NCBI GenBank assembly: GCA_051294375.1
Contig: CM119269.1
Span: 13,867,166-13,931,165, forward strand
Length of the DNA stretch: 64,000 nucleotides
Direction of reading: 5' to 3'
Source: Paraspadella gotoi
Taxonomy: Eukaryota > Chaetognatha
The notes beneath the pieces are model-generated. The model made no database searches. It had not been told where the DNA came from and worked only from the letters and a program-made list of their open reading frames with translations. Positions within the stretch are counted from its first letter, which is position 1, and each line of letters starts with the position of its first letter. Shown piece after piece: positions 1 to 12,579 of this stretch. A program made the translations under genes and the position numbers.

Positions 1-374
1 TCATTAAGTTTAGTAGTCTTAATTTCCTTTTAGCATTTCTACATATAATTAATTCAATTTATTACTATAATTTGATCATAATATTGACCCAAACTGATTT
101 CAACTCTTTAATCAAAGACCCTAAATATATTCGCACTTCATATTTTCGAACTATAACAGAAATTCGTCACGTCTTGAGCGGGTCCTCCTTATTTTCTCAG
201 TCCCCAATTTCATCATAAATTTGGAATTAAGTTTTTAGATTTAAAGATTTTGTTAGGCGACCCTTTTCGGTTCTCTTGAACTTAATTTTAAACTTAATAT
301 ATGAAATTGGTACAACCAATATAAAAATTATCCATTCAGTTAATAAATAAGCTATCTTGCCCCTGACTTTGGAC
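1..374. repeat. Direct repeat R1, left copy (partial at window edge)
   Basis: This AT-rich segment recurs at 5619-5993 in the same orientation. Both copies run from the TTTAGTAGTCTTAATTTCC start through the sequence ending GCCCCTGACTTTG. They differ mainly by short indels, for example GAGCGGGTCCTCC against GACGGGTCTCC. No coding capacity was recognised. The segment could be a dispersed repeat or the same locus assembled twice; the indel-type differences favour the second. It may continue to the left of the window. Confidence 0.8.
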
Positions 375-1305
375 TGGCTTTGGTGGTTTAAGGCAGAGAT
401 GCAGACGCGATCCGGGAGGCGGAGTGAAAACGCGCGGAGGCGCATGTTTTTTGAGGTGGCGAACTTGGACTAGAGTCAAAAATTGGGGAGAAGGGAGGCG
501 AATGCGGAGGCGCAAAAAACGTTGCGCGTTCGCCTCTTGTGCTTTTGTTTTTATAGGCGAAAATCAAAAGGTTTTTGCCAAATTAAAACCTTTTTATTGT
601 TCGAAAAATTGTTCTTTTTTTTTCAAATTGAGATAATGCTAAATTCTGAAGCGTTTATCAGCTGCCATTGGTTTTTTATTAACATATTTTTTATTAAAAA
701 AAAAATTGGTTCTGTTTATATCTATTTTAATCTAATAAGTTGTACATAGCATATATTTTATATCTTTTTCTTTTAATGCANNNNNNNNNNNNNNNNNNNN
801 NNNNNCTTCTTCTCGTGAAACTCCCGTGGAAGCGCAGGACGTCTTCAGGAGAGTCTCAGACCCTTGGAGCCACTCTATCTCCGAAGGAAGACGTCAGCCA
901 AAACGCCCAACTCCGTGAAGCGCTCCCCCGTTAGATCTCTCCAGCATCGGCACTTTTGTGGGACCCGAAGACGCGTAAACTGAGTGGCGAGACCGCTGCG
1001 GTCTGGGGGCGGTACACCGTCTGAGAGGGGCCGCCCTTGGAGTCGGAACAGCTTGGAAATAGCTTGGAAGTGAGATCGAAGCGATCAGAGCGGCGAAGCG
1101 TAGTGGAGAAAAACCGGACCCGATATGAATTGTCACATGTAAAAAAAACCTAAGAGGTAAACAACTTAGGGCGAGGAAATAAAGGAAAAACTCCCATCCC
1201 CCCTCCCTTCTCTCCCCAACCCCCTTCCCTAGGGCCACGCCAAAGCACAAAAAAAAAAAAAAAAACATGGTAGGAGAACAAAGGGGCGGACGGTGAGATC
1301 GTGGC
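375..1305. other. Intergenic sequence with a 25-N gap
   Basis: Positions 375-780 are low-complexity AT-rich DNA. 781-805 is a 25-N placeholder gap. From 806 to about 1100 the sequence becomes GC-richer. 1140-1260 is purine- and poly-A-rich. No exon was supported. A short open stretch at 808-918 after the gap is discussed among the rejected items. Confidence 0.6.
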
Positions 1306-1367
1306 GAGGCGGACCGATAAGAATTAATATTCCATGAGGAATTAAAATTCTCATATCGGTCCGCCTC
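1306..1367. repeat. Imperfect foldback hairpin
   Basis: The arms start GAGGCGGACCGATA on the left and end TATCGGTCCGCCTC on the right. The pairing continues inward through an AATT-rich part to a short ATGA-like loop. The 14 outer bases pair perfectly and the inner part pairs with one or two bulges. It resembles the folded core of a MITE or other palindromic element. No target duplication was identified. Confidence 0.6.
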
Positions 1368-4300
1368 ACTCCGAAATGCGCCATGCCATGAAAGCGGTTT
1401 TATTTTCAACAAAAATATTTCTAATCGAAAAAGACAAATAAAAAAAATTGAAAATTTCCAAAAAAAAGAAAAAGAAATAGAGAAACAAAAAGAAGACGAC
1501 GGCGTTCAAAAAAAACGAGCTAAAATCCACTACGCCGCCCACGGGTAACAAACTCACCAGCTAGAGAGCGTCAAGACGCTGGAAAGACTCGCGTTAGAAA
1601 TGTCTGAAATCCTTCATCACAAGCTGTTTTAAAGCGAGATCATCGCGTGTGACAGACTCCAGTCCTCTGGGCCCGGACAGAAGGCGCGGCTGCCTGTCCC
1701 GACCGGCCCCGCCACTTGGCCCGACAGGTGGTGTAAGCAGCTTGATGCGGGCGAAACCCCCACTGGCTCGGCGCCGGCAACGGAACTGTAGGTTGTACTG
1801 GGCCGAGCCCTAAAACACTGATGGAATCGGGCTGCAGAATAACCAAGGTTATAGGGAGAGGAAGGCGTGGGGGGCGGTGGCGGCACTGCTCAGGTCCTTT
1901 TGACCTCTATATCCCACTGAGGGATCTCCATTCCCGTCCCTACGACCCAGAGACTGTCCGAACGTGATGACGGTAGATCGGGCCCCCTGCCCGAACCGTT
2001 CGATCTCTGTTATAATAAAAATTGTTATATTGGTTGAACCATTTTATATCTATGAGGTGGATTTCAGGTCGTAAAGAATCCATGATAAAAATTCGACAAA
2101 TTCACGAAAAAATCGTGCAAAAACTCCGAAGAAAACGTGATAAATAAAACGCAAAATCTAAACGGTAAGAACTCGAACTCCCATGAGCGTGAAAAAAGTA
2201 AATTGACGAGATCAAGCCGAGATAGGGAGCCCGAGGAGGATTCGGGCGGAGATTCCTTTTTCATGGTGAATCGTATTGCTATGTCTTCTCTTAAGATGTT
2301 TTTTTTTTTCTGTGTTTTTATTCTTTACTCTGATAAACGCTTAAAACTATCTATCGACTACCGCGAGAAACAAAAGTGCATTTTATGTGGCCATAAGCGG
2401 AGCCGGATAGAGAATATTGTCAGGTTCATTCAAGCTTAACTAAGGACTCTTTTTATAAACGATATTGTAATTTTTAGGGTGCGTTATTGCTTTAAGGATT
2501 AGTTTTAGCCAGACTTTACACAAGCAGGGACGATCATTTTATAATGATAGCGTTCTAATTCATAAGGTAGATTGTCTTATCGTAATAGAGAGATTGTGTC
2601 CCTGTAGATACGAAAACGGTGTTAGCCGCCTCGCAACAGTAAAATAAAAATTTAATCTGTTGAGGTTATTGCGCTCTTTAATAAATAGAACAAGGCACGA
2701 CAAATAGACCCTGATTCCTGTCACTCGAATCTGTCTGTAGAAAAGATCTTGATCTGACAGCAAGATGTACAGTTAATGAGATATATATAGCTAACTTGAG
2801 TAGCTGTCCGAAATTTTAAATATAAAGACCTAAAATTGTCAATTAAAATTCTCGTAAATTTTACTATCCTTAAATAGAAAAAGGCAATGATTAAACACTA
2901 AAATACCTCCAGTCAACCTTGAAATATGTGCAGAAGTTGCCACCACACCAAATACAAAACTTGACAACGTAAACTGTATAGTTACTATAGGGACTATCTA
3001 TATGGGCCTCCGACGCCGCCGAACATGTGTAACGACATTTTTTACTTAAGGGCGTGTATCGTCTTAGTCATGGATTAGTGTGAAACTCTCGGAGTGAAAC
3101 AGATCATTGACGTGTGTATGAGGAGGCCCTAGCTATGCATTCTTACTCGTTGAATTGGGTGACGTCGTACCGCAAGACTGAGGCAGCTCGGAAGGCGGAG
3201 ATCAATACACCGCCGGCATACACGCGTCAGTTGGGGTGGAAGGAACATAGCAAGCGTAAACGTGTATTTGTGAGGTTGTACTTAAAGAAGTTAATTTGTT
3301 TATGAGTTATGATGGTGCGCTCTCTCAGTGTGGACGCAGACAAAAGTCCTCGTGAAAACCATGCTCGAGTCCACGCTGAGCAGAAGCACATGACCCGCCC
3401 GAGCGGCGCGACAGCTTTTGTCTGCACGGCATTCTCTGATGGGCTATATTGTATAAGAATGGAAAAGGTATGGAAAAAGAGGACGGAAGTGAAAAGAGGA
3501 AGTGGGAGAAGTGAAAATAGAGAGGGAAAGAGAGTTTAAAGATATAACGAGAAAAAAAACTATATTGAAAAATGATGTAGAAAAATAAGAGCTGCTAATA
3601 ACTTTTGGCTTGATGTTGTTGGTGAACGATTCCGTTGACTGCTGATTGAGGTTGTGCTCCTATTCGATTGAAGGCTCTGTCCGCACTGGCCACACGATAG
3701 AGAGAATCCCTGCAATAAAACTTTTTCCGCCACCATGATATTACGTGTAAGCCAAGACAACCTAGCGCGTCCATCCAATACTAGATGTAATTATTATTTC
3801 ACTTTGGTATGTGGTTTCCCTATGTCTACGTCTTTAACATGAGCTAATTTAAGTTGTCGAATTCTTTTTCATTTATGATCGCCTTAAAACAGAGTCGGAC
3901 GCAGGACCAAAGTTTCTCTCGAATACTCTCGCATTTCTCTTTTCCCTTTTTGCTACTTTAACCCGGCCAGGTGCACTCTAATGCGGCACTGGTTTTTTTT
4001 AGGAAATTTGTTGGCGTTAAGGTGAATACTCTCTTAGCCTACAACATATAAAATGGGGTTAGCATTCCTTGGACGGAACTCGTCTCTTGCACATAATATC
4101 GCCCGTGAGGCTTAAACAATCCCTTGAATTCTTGCAAAATTGGAATCGTGAAACACTTTATTGTGACAATTAAACTCCTTTTAGAAGTGACTCTCAAGGC
4201 GGATTGCGTTATCATTGAAGTTCGGAAGCTTATGCCTAACAGTTGCTTGACAAAACATTCCCGAGTCTATGTTACACTGTTAAGGGCACACATCGAAGTA

Positions 4301-5618
4301 GAAAAGTTAATTAAAGAACTGAGCACAAAAAAAAATATCTTTCGTAGTTTGGCCTGGTGTGAGTACGCATCTCTTCTAAATCTCAAATCAATAATTTGAA
4401 TTGCTGATTTATTTCAAATCTCTGATTGATGTTTAACACGAAATTCGTGAGTGATAATAAGCTTTAGATTATTGATTTAGTTGGATTTAAAAAAAAAAAA
4501 AGTAGAAAATTCGTTCTCGCAATGTTTTTGTCGACCATCCCCTAAAGTCCCGCCTTATGGTACCACCTCATAATTCTGGATTTCACGGGTTTTTTTCGGA
4601 GTGATCCCAAATATAAAGTAACCCGTAATCCAAAAGCATGGTTCGAGAGGAGAGATCTGTAATAGGAATAAGACAAAAAGAAATAAGCTCTAGATAAGCA
4701 AGAAGGAAATCTTAGAAATGTTATTAACTATCGATTCAAACCTAAATATTTTTATTATTATTTTGGCTTAGATTTCCAAAAAATCAAACATCTTCTTTGT
4801 TAAAAGATGCAATTAGTTATTCAACCATATATTTATCTTTATCATCATTTCATAAAACTCTGCTAATATGATATCACAATTTATTCTTAAGGACTCCATG
4901 GTATAAATATTGAATTATTCATCATTCTTACAATAGGAGTCACACGCAACCAATCCGTGAGTTGAGGATTGCAGTGTAACATCTGACTTGGCAAGATCTT
5001 CTTTCTGACAAGATCGAAGAATCATATAAAAAACACGTTGTGACCTTGTATGCCAATTTCAGTTAAAAAACCAATCTGAAATAGTAGTGTTTGTTGAACA
5101 TAACAGTAGTGCTTCAGTTTGAAAGCTTTGCCGCGTGAGATCGAGCGAGACAAATGTTGACGACTCGTCCATAATAGTTTAGGGCGTGAAGAATACCTCT
5201 ATTCAGTTTCTAGAAGCAGAACTACGCGTCGGGAAAGGTCTGGAAGAATGAAGAAAAAACAGTTGCGTGGCCCAATGTTGTCGCAGCGGCAAAATCAATC
5301 TTGCCTAGAGGAAGAACGTTAACGAGCAATCGGGATAGTTTGCTTTGTGTGGAGCCTCCTCACTCGTCTCTTGCTTTATCCGCCTCCCTCTGCTCCTATC
5401 ATTCAAGCCTTTCATGTTGTCTATTCCGATCTGACACTACTCGTCGTTTATGTTTCCGTTAGTTTTTTTCAAATTTCATTCAATTACAGTTTTACTTTTC
5501 ATTAATTTCATCTTGCAACTTCGCATGTCAATTCATATTTACATTTGATTTCCCCAACTCTGCCTCAGGTAGATTGCTTCATCCAATTCATTCATTCCTT
5601 CATTTATTCATTTATTCA
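1368..5618. other. Intergenic DNA, no recognised gene
   Basis: Positions 1629-2010 form a GC-rich islet with no reading frame I recognise, possibly an old repeat. Most of the rest is AT-rich with short accidental reading frames. The longest, at 4124-4399, begins at TTG rather than ATG and has no family resemblance or splice context. Nothing here could be supported as a gene or RNA. Confidence 0.5.
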
Positions 5619-5993
5619 TGTAAGTTTAGTAGTCTTAATTTCCTTTTAGCATTTCTACATATAATTAATTCAATTTATTACTATAATTGATTGATATATA
5701 TATGTAACCCAAACTGATATTCTATCACACTCTTTAATCAAAGACCCTAAATATATTCGCACTTCATATTTTCGAACTATAACAGAAATTCGTCACGTCT
5801 TGACGGGTCTCCTTATTTTCTCAGTCCCCAATTTCATCATAAATTTGGAATTAAGTTTTTAGATTTAAAGATTTTGTTAGGCGACCCTTTTCGGTTCTCT
5901 TGAACTTAATTTTAAACTTAATATATGAAATTGGTACAACCAATATAAAAATTATCCATTCAGTTAATAAAAGCTATCTTGCCCCTGACTTTG
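5619..5993. repeat. Direct repeat R1, right copy
   Basis: Second copy of the 1-374 segment, same orientation, 5.6 kb downstream. It is followed at 6378-6425 by a short inverted copy of part of itself (5879-5926). Direct and inverted fragments of one repeat therefore lie within 800 bp. Confidence 0.8.
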
Positions 5994-6264
5994 ACAGCCT
6001 TTCTGTGTTTAGAGGCCTCCATTCACTCTTACAAAGAAATAAATAGCAGGGTTCCCTGAAAGCTTTCAAGAGGTTCCAAATAAATCCTCGAAAGTGACCT
6101 TTACACTCTTCCTCACCAGTTCCCGTTCTTCACTCCCAGAGTACCTGGCTGATCCCTGTCAATGAAAGGGAGTGCAGAAGTGAGTGTTTATTGAAAGATT
6201 TATTGAGGTGGTTCAAGGGACGTCTCAGCGAATGTTTCAATTGTCATGAGGAAAAACCACTCCC

Positions 6265-6378
6265 TATTATATATTATATAACCCTAATCTCTAACCCAAT
6301 TCCTACTCCTTTACCTAATCCTTAAACCTTATATAAGTAGGAATTGGGTTAGAGATTAGGGTTATATAATATATAATA
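6265..6378. repeat. Perfect 43-bp inverted repeat (foldback)
   Basis: Left arm 6265-6307 and right arm 6336-6378 are exact reverse complements, separated by a 28-nt loop. The core of the left arm is CCCTAATCTCTAACCCAATT. Immediately right of the structure, 6378-6425 is a near-exact reverse complement of 5879-5926. This is either a genuine foldback element or a chimeric inversion from library or read processing. Confidence 0.9.
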
Positions 6379-6593
6379 TATATTAAGTTTAAAATTAAGT
6401 TCAAGAGAACAGAAAAGGGTCGCCTTTGGAAAAAAAAACCTAACGTTCCGCTCGCTTGACACTCACCTGAGATTCTCCGCGAATCGAGAGAAAAGAAAAG
6501 AGGAAAACGTGACACAAAATCAATCGAGTTAATTGCCTCAAATCCATTTTCACTACTTTTTTTTTTTCTTGTGTTTCGTTTTTGTTTTTGATC

Positions 6594-6705
6594 GAGATGA
6601 AGTCGCGGATAGAGAGAGAGTCGCTGATGGAGATATAGTCGCTCACGGATATTGAGTCATTGAGGGAGACAAGAGTCACTGACAGAGACGGAGTCACCGA
6701 TTTAG
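6594..6705. repeat. Degenerate 15-18 nt minisatellite
   Basis: Repeated units resemble GAGTCRCTGAYRGAGA. The open minus-strand frame across it (6440-6697) is a by-product of the repeat. Confidence 0.6.
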
Positions 6706-6883
6706 CCCGAAGAAAATCATCTATGGAATTTTATTCTCACGAATGGAATCTTTTTTTTCTTCTTCAATCCTTCATTTCTCTTTCGCGTTTGTCGCCTAAA
6801 GTTTTTTTTTTCGCGCGAGTCTTTTGTATGACTTCAGTTTTCTGATTTTTTTTTGTTGTTTGTTTTCGTTTTGTTTTCTTTCG

Positions 6884-7242
6884 TTGATCGTCGTCGTCGT
6901 CGTCGTCGTTGTCGTCGTCGTTTTCTTCGTCGTCGTCGTTGTCGTCGTCGAGATCCTTGAATCGAGGAACTGTAAAAAAAATAAGGTTTTTTTTTNNNNN
7001 NNNNNNNNNNNNNNNNNNNNNNNNNNNNNNNNNNNNNNNNNNNNNNNNNNNNNNNNNNNNNNNNNNNNNNNNNNNNNNNNNNNNNNNNNNNNNNNNNNNN
7101 NNNNNNNNNNNNNNNNNNNNNNNNNNNNNNNNNNNNNNNNNNNNNNNNNNNNNNNNNNNNNNNNNNNNNNNNNNNNNNNNNNNNNNNNNNNNNNNNNNNN
7201 NNNNNNNNNNNNNNNNNNNNNNNNNNNNNNNNNNNNNNNNNN
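6884..7242. repeat. (GTC)n/(GAC)n microsatellite followed by a gap
   Basis: Interrupted GTC triplets run from 6884 to 6953. A poly-T run leads into an N run at 6996-7242. Confidence 0.85.
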
Positions 7243-8440
7243 CTTTCTTGTCGCCTCTTCTTTTTTTCTGCCAACGCGACTTTATATATTTTATTACATA
7301 TTTATTTACGTTTCTTTCGTGACTATATAATTTTTAAAATATTAAAGTAATAACAAAGTTTTTTTTTTTGAAACACTGGTACAGAATGCGATGCTGTTGG
7401 ACACAGTAGTCAGTTATCTAGGGTTAAGATTAATCGGGGTTTGCTGGAGTGATAAGACTTATTCGAGCAGGGCAAAAAAAAGAAGAAAAAAGTGAGCGTT
7501 TTTTATTTTTTCAATCTAGGGCGTTATATAGCGGCTTTCCGGGTTTGTGAAGAATCAGATAAAAGATTAATTAAAACGAGCACTTCAAATTTTCTTAAAA
7601 TTTTTTTTTTCTTCTTTTTATTTTATTTTCTATTTTATTTTTTGAAAACCAGAAAATAAAATCGAGATTTTGTCCGAAAAAAAAGTGACTTATGAATTCC
7701 TGTAAAGTTTTCTTTTTTTTTAAATTATTTCTTAAAAGTGAAATCGACGTCTTGTTTATCTTAAGAAAAGAAAAAAATGTTTGTAAACTAAGAGGCAAAA
7801 AGTTCTTAACGTCCCTATTGCTATTTAATCAACCGAAAAGTATGTTCCTATAGAAAAACAGAAGGGGAAAATAATTCGTGGCGGAAAAAAAAAGGGGGAA
7901 AATATACTATATATTAAAAGAAGGATGGAAATGCCGAGATATTTTTAAGTATGAAAATATGCGAGAGAAAATTGTACGAGACGGCATATCTTAAAAAAAA
8001 AAAAAAAAAAGAAAAGTACTGCCCCGCAGAAAAAGTGATCCGGAAAAAAAAGCAGGAAAACCTGTTTTTGTTTATAAACTTCTTTCGATGGTATTTAGAA
8101 GCGCATTTGAAAAGATTTGTTTAAAATATTTTATTTCGTAAATATTTGATCGAAGTGAAAAAGTGAAAAAAGGAAAAAAAAAAAAAAAACCCGACGTGAA
8201 TTCGTCGACTGGATTATTCCTCCGAGTGCGTGAGGCTCGTCGATGAAGAATGTAGTAGTTTCGTATTAAATATTAAAATAGTACAAATAAAGATTATTTC
8301 ATGAAAGATGAAATTTATTAATCACAGTAGAACAAACCCTTTCAATTTAAAATAATTACTGGCTCTATTTTAAAAGATTTTTCAAAAATGTAAAAAAATT
8401 GATTAAGAGTGTTCACATTTCATTTTAGAATTTTAGAAAT
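7243..8440. other. AT-rich intergenic DNA
   Basis: Contains poly-A and poly-T stretches (for example about 7993-8011 and 8171-8189). No exon, RNA or mobile element was recognised. Confidence 0.5.
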
Positions 8441-8445
8441 ACGCG

Positions 8446-8471
8446 CGTGAGAGTGAGAGAGAAAGAGAGAG

Positions 8472-8534
<63 letters not shown>

Positions 8535-8782
8535 GAGAGAAAGAGAGAAAGAGAGAGAGTACGAGGGTAAATAGGGTAAGAGAGTAAGTGGTTTGAAGTT
8601 AGGGAGAAGAAAACCGGAGGAGGAGGATGAGGAGGAGGAGGTGGAGGAAGAATAGAAGGTGGAAGAGGATGAGGATGAGGAGGAGGAGGAAGAGGATGAA
8701 AAGGAGGAAGAGGATCTACCAACTCCATGAATCTAATAGAATCATTAAATCTGAATTATAATTGGAATTGAGACAAGGGAGG

Positions 8783-8854
<72 letters not shown>

Positions 8855-8870
8855 AAGAGAAAAGGGAGCG
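8446..8870. repeat. (GA)n and (GGA)n purine tracts
   Basis: (GA)n with GAAA interruptions occupies about 8446-8560, GGA/GAT triplets 8615-8712 and a second (GA)n 8778-8865. The plus strand is almost pure purine for 400 bp. Confidence 0.9.
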
Positions 8871-9144
8871 TTATGATAAGAAATTAGTTTTAATACTTTA
8901 CAATTATGATATTTTCCAACTCATATTCAAACAAATTTTCCGTATGTTTTCCCTTATTTCTGTTTTTAAAAATATCTTGAAAAATATTTGAACTTCTTTT
9001 TGATTATCATTTTTATGCCGATCGAGTAAAATGGTTTTTTTTTCACAAAAAACGAGATAAAAATAGATACAAAAAAAAAGTTTGTTGTACCTGATATAAA
9101 ATTTTGTGAGCGAAAATCAAAGACTAATTTAAAGTAGGCACATT

Positions 9145-9425
9145 TCATGGATTGGAAGGGTGAAGGGAGCGGACAGGGGAGAGAGGGCAGAGAGAGAAAG
9201 GGCAAAGGAGAGAGGGCAGAGAAGGAAGGGCAGGGGATAGAGGGCAGAGAAGAGAAGGAAGGAGAGAAAGGAAAAGCCAGAAAGATGGCAAATGAGGGAA
9301 GACAAACCATAGAGGAGAAAGCAGGGGAGAGGGAGCATGGGAGAGAGGGCTGGGTAGAGGTGGGGAGAAAGGCCAGAAAAGAGAAAGCAGGAAAGAGAGG
9401 GCATGAAAGAAAGGGCAAGTGCCAA
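9145..9425. repeat. Purine-rich minisatellite
   Basis: Irregular repeats of GAGAGAGGGCAGAGAA-type units, period about 20-25 nt, nearly all A/G on the plus strand. Reading frames of 94-150 codons on both strands are low-complexity artefacts of the repeat. Confidence 0.7.
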
Positions 9426-9699
9426 TACGATCAGCGGCCATCGAAAAAAAAATCACGTTTAACGAAGTTCAAAGAGAGAGAAACGGTCGGCCTCCCTCCG
9501 CGGGGTGCCATCGGAAAAATGGAGATGATGAGTAGAGATCCATGGTGCGTTTCATCTGAAGATGGTTAAATCACGGGGTGTGAGAATATAGAATGTAAAA
9601 TAGAGTAGTATTTGGAACGACGACGACAATGACGACGACGATCGGTAAATTCGTACTTAACCTAAAAATCTTTTTTTATACTACATACAAAATTTCTCA

Positions 9700-9763
9700 C
9701 TTTCTCTCCCTGTCTCTTCCTTTTTTTCTCTTTCTTTCACTCTCTCTCCCCCTCTCTTTTTTC

Positions 9764-9810
<47 letters not shown>

Positions 9811-9977
9811 CTCCTCTCCTTCTCTCTCTCTCTCTCTCTCATTCACCCAGGTCGCCCACCCGCCAGTGTTGAATCGAACTCAGGAAAAAAGGGCGGCCTT
9901 TGATCCGGCGTAATTCACAAAGAATTGAGCTGATTATTTTTTATGTGATTATTAGGTGATCTGTTTCTTTCCTTTTC

Positions 9978-10012
<35 letters not shown>

Positions 10013-10831
10013 NNNNNNNNNNNNNNNNNNNNNNNNNNNNNNNNNNNNNNNNNNNNNNNNNNNNNNNNNNNNNNNNNNNNNNNNNNNNNNNNNNNNNNNN
10101 NNNNNNNNNNNNNNNNNNNNNNNNNNNNNNNNNNNNNNNNNNNNNNNNNNNNNNNNNNNNNNNNNNNNNNNNNNNNNNNNNNNNNNNNNNNNNNNNNNNN
10201 NNNNNNNNNNNNNNNNNNNNNNNNNNNNNNNNNNNNNNNNNNNNNNNNNNNNNNNNNNNNNNNNNNNNNNNNNNNNNNNNNNNNNNNNNNNNNNNNNNNN
10301 NNNNNNNNNNNNNNNNNNNNNNNNNNNNNNNNNNNNNNNNNNNNNNNNNNNNNNNNNNNNNNNNNNNNNNNNNNNNNNNNNNNNNNNNNNNNNNNNNNNN
10401 NNNNNNNNNNNNNNNNNNNNNNNNNNNNNNNNNNNNNNNNNNNNNNNNNNNNNNNNNNNNNNNNNNNNNNNNNNNNNNNNNNNNNNNNNNNNNNNNNNNN
10501 NNNNNNNNNNNNNNNNNNNNNNNNNNNNNNNNNNNNNNNNNNNNNNNNNNNNNNNNNNNNNNNNNNNNNNNNNNNNNNNNNNNNNNNNNNNNNNNNNNNN
10601 NNNNNNNNNNNNNNNNNNNNNNNNNNNNNNNNNNNNNNNNNNNNNNNNNNNNNNNNNNNNNNNNNNNNNNNNNNNNNNNNNNNNNNNNNNNNNNNNNNNN
10701 NNNNNNNNNNNNNNNNNNNNNNNNNNNNNNNNNNNNNNNNNNNNNNNNNNNNNNNNNNNNNNNNNNNNNNNNNNNNNNNNNNNNNNNNNNNNNNNNNNNN
10801 NNNNNNNNNNNNNNNNNNNNNNNNNNNNNNN

Positions 10832-10860
<29 letters not shown>
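9700..10860. repeat. (TC)n / gap / (GA)n block
   Basis: (TC)n lies at about 9700-9840 and again at 9975-10012. An N run fills 10013-10831. The sequence resumes as (AG)n at 10832-10860, the complementary phase. Short sequence next to each side is also inverted (GTCGCCCA...CAGTGTTGA at about 9853-9877 against its reverse complement near 10870-10890). The gap may therefore span an inverted structure. Confidence 0.75.
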
Positions 10861-10865
<5 letters not shown>

Positions 10866-11149
10866 TGGGAGAACTCAACACTGGGCGACGGATAGAGAGT
10901 GAGATAGAAGGACCTGCAATTCTCAGGCGTTGTGTCGCCTTTGCTATATTGCACTTATCATTTGTTTTCTTTTAGTCTCGTTTCAAACCTCATTTGCATA
11001 TTTATTTTTTTTTTTAAGTATCGAGTTATAAAGAAAATGATTATTTTTTTTCATTTTAAATATCGTCACTTCACAAGAATGAAACTCTTACTTACAAAGT
11101 GGTTTGTGCGAAAATAGGGTAAGCGGAATAGACAAGCAAAGAGAAAGAC

Positions 11150-11190
11150 AAGCAGACAGACAGACAGACACAGACAGACAGACAGACGGG
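11150..11190. repeat. (CAGA)n microsatellite
   Basis: About nine CAGA units with one interruption. Confidence 0.9.
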
Positions 11191-11479
11191 TAAAAAAAAT
11201 TTGACTGAGAAAAAGTTTCATGGGTTCAACTTGAAAGAAGCGCAAAAGAAAAATTGATTAAAAGAAGAAAGAATCGGAAGGTGGATCGAATTCTGCAGAC
11301 GAGATATAAGAAGATGAGGTTGAAGAAAGAGGAAGTTGAGTTGAGAAGAGAGGATGAATAAAATAAGACCAGAGATGAGCCTATAAAATGGAATATTATA
11401 AGGGCTGAGAAGTTAAGAGAAAAATATAACTTGGAAGGGATGACGTATGAAATGTCGCAATAGATGAAAGAGATGAGAA

Positions 11480-12000
11480 AGGAGAAGGGATGAAATAAGA
11501 AAACCTGGTTGAAAAGATGGGAAAATAATTTATAAGGAGAAGGGATGAAATAGGAAAACCTGGGTGAGAAGATGGGAAGATAATTTGAAAGGGGAAGTGA
11601 TGAAATAAAACCTGGGTGAAAAGATGGGAAGATAATTTNNNNNNNNNNNNNNNNNNNNNNNNNNNNNNNNNNNNNNNNNNNNNNNNNNNNNNNNNNNNNN
11701 NNNNNNNNNNNNNNNNNNNNNNNNNNNNNNNNNNNNNNNNNNNNNNNNNNNNNNNNNNNNNNNNNNNNNNNNNNNNNNNNNNNNNNNNNNNNNNNNNNNN
11801 NNNNNNNNNNNNNNNNNNNNNNNNNNNNNNNNNNNNNNNNNNNNNNNNNNNNNNNNNNNNNNNNNNNNNNNNNNNNNNNNNNNNNNNNNNNNNNNNNNNN
11901 NNNNNNNNNNNNNNNNNNNNNNNGATGAAATAAAACCTGGGTGAAAAGATGGGAAGATAATTTGAAAGGGGAAGTGATGAAATTAAACCTGGGTGAGAAG
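11480..12000. repeat. About 51-55 bp minisatellite spanning a gap
   Basis: Units begin with GAAGGGATGAAATA or GAAGTGATGAAATA, continue AAACCTGGGTGA, and end GGGAAGATAATTT. Three units precede the N run 11639-11923 and nearly two follow it. The gap probably contains more units. A 10-N gap follows at 12001-12010. Confidence 0.85.
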
Positions 12001-12072
12001 NNNNNNNNNNGGATCGCGTCTCAGACGAAGCCCCGCCCACTTCCGGTGGAAAAATTCGAGGGGGAAATCCGC

Positions 12073-12149
<77 letters not shown>
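12073..12149. repeat. (GA)n microsatellite
   Basis: Nearly uninterrupted GA dinucleotides. Confidence 0.95.
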
Positions 12150-12151
<2 letters not shown>

Positions 12152-12579
12152 CTACGTGGGCAGGAACTTTGTCGACTGTTTATCTGTCGACTATTTTTGA
12201 CCAAAGAAGCATCTTTTTTCTGTATTTTAATGGAAAAAAAATCGCGTTTGTATAAGAACATAATAAATAGATACTAAAATACTAAAATTGACTTTTTACC
12301 CAACTCTGACCTCTCTCTCTCTTGCACCTTCATTCCTATCGTGTTAATGACAGAAGTTGTTGAGTTGTAAGGAAACTTTTTTTAATTCAATTTACATATT
12401 GTAACAGATTAGATTATCTCCCACAAAGAGAAATTCTTTTTTTAGGGATTTTATGTCAGTGAGACTTTAAATGAGATTTCATCATGAGCTTTACAACTGG
12501 AAGCATTTTCTTATATTAAAAGTTTGAACGATGATTGTTTATGTTAAACTTATTATCATGACCACGTGAGACGCCACGG

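Noticed and set aside
808-918. Open stretch after the first gap (SSRETPVEAQDVFRR..., ending before TGA)
   Set aside because: It looks mildly protein-like, but it is only 36 codons, starts at a gap and has no family match or verified splice site.
4124-4399. 91-codon frame in AT-rich DNA
   Set aside because: It starts at TTG, not ATG, and shows no domain, homology or splice context.
8420-8728. Long frames of Leu-Ser (LSLS) or Arg-Glu (RERE) repeats here and at about 15,493-15,917, 26,107-26,473, 28,301-28,681 and elsewhere
   Set aside because: They are translations of (GA)n/(TC)n microsatellites, open in several frames at once, with no flanking coding sequence or splice context.
9941-10975. 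300-residue frames across N runs (also 25,234-25,806, 60,432-61,352, 62,436-62,992)
   Set aside because: Most of each frame is unknown bases, and the readable ends are simple repeats.
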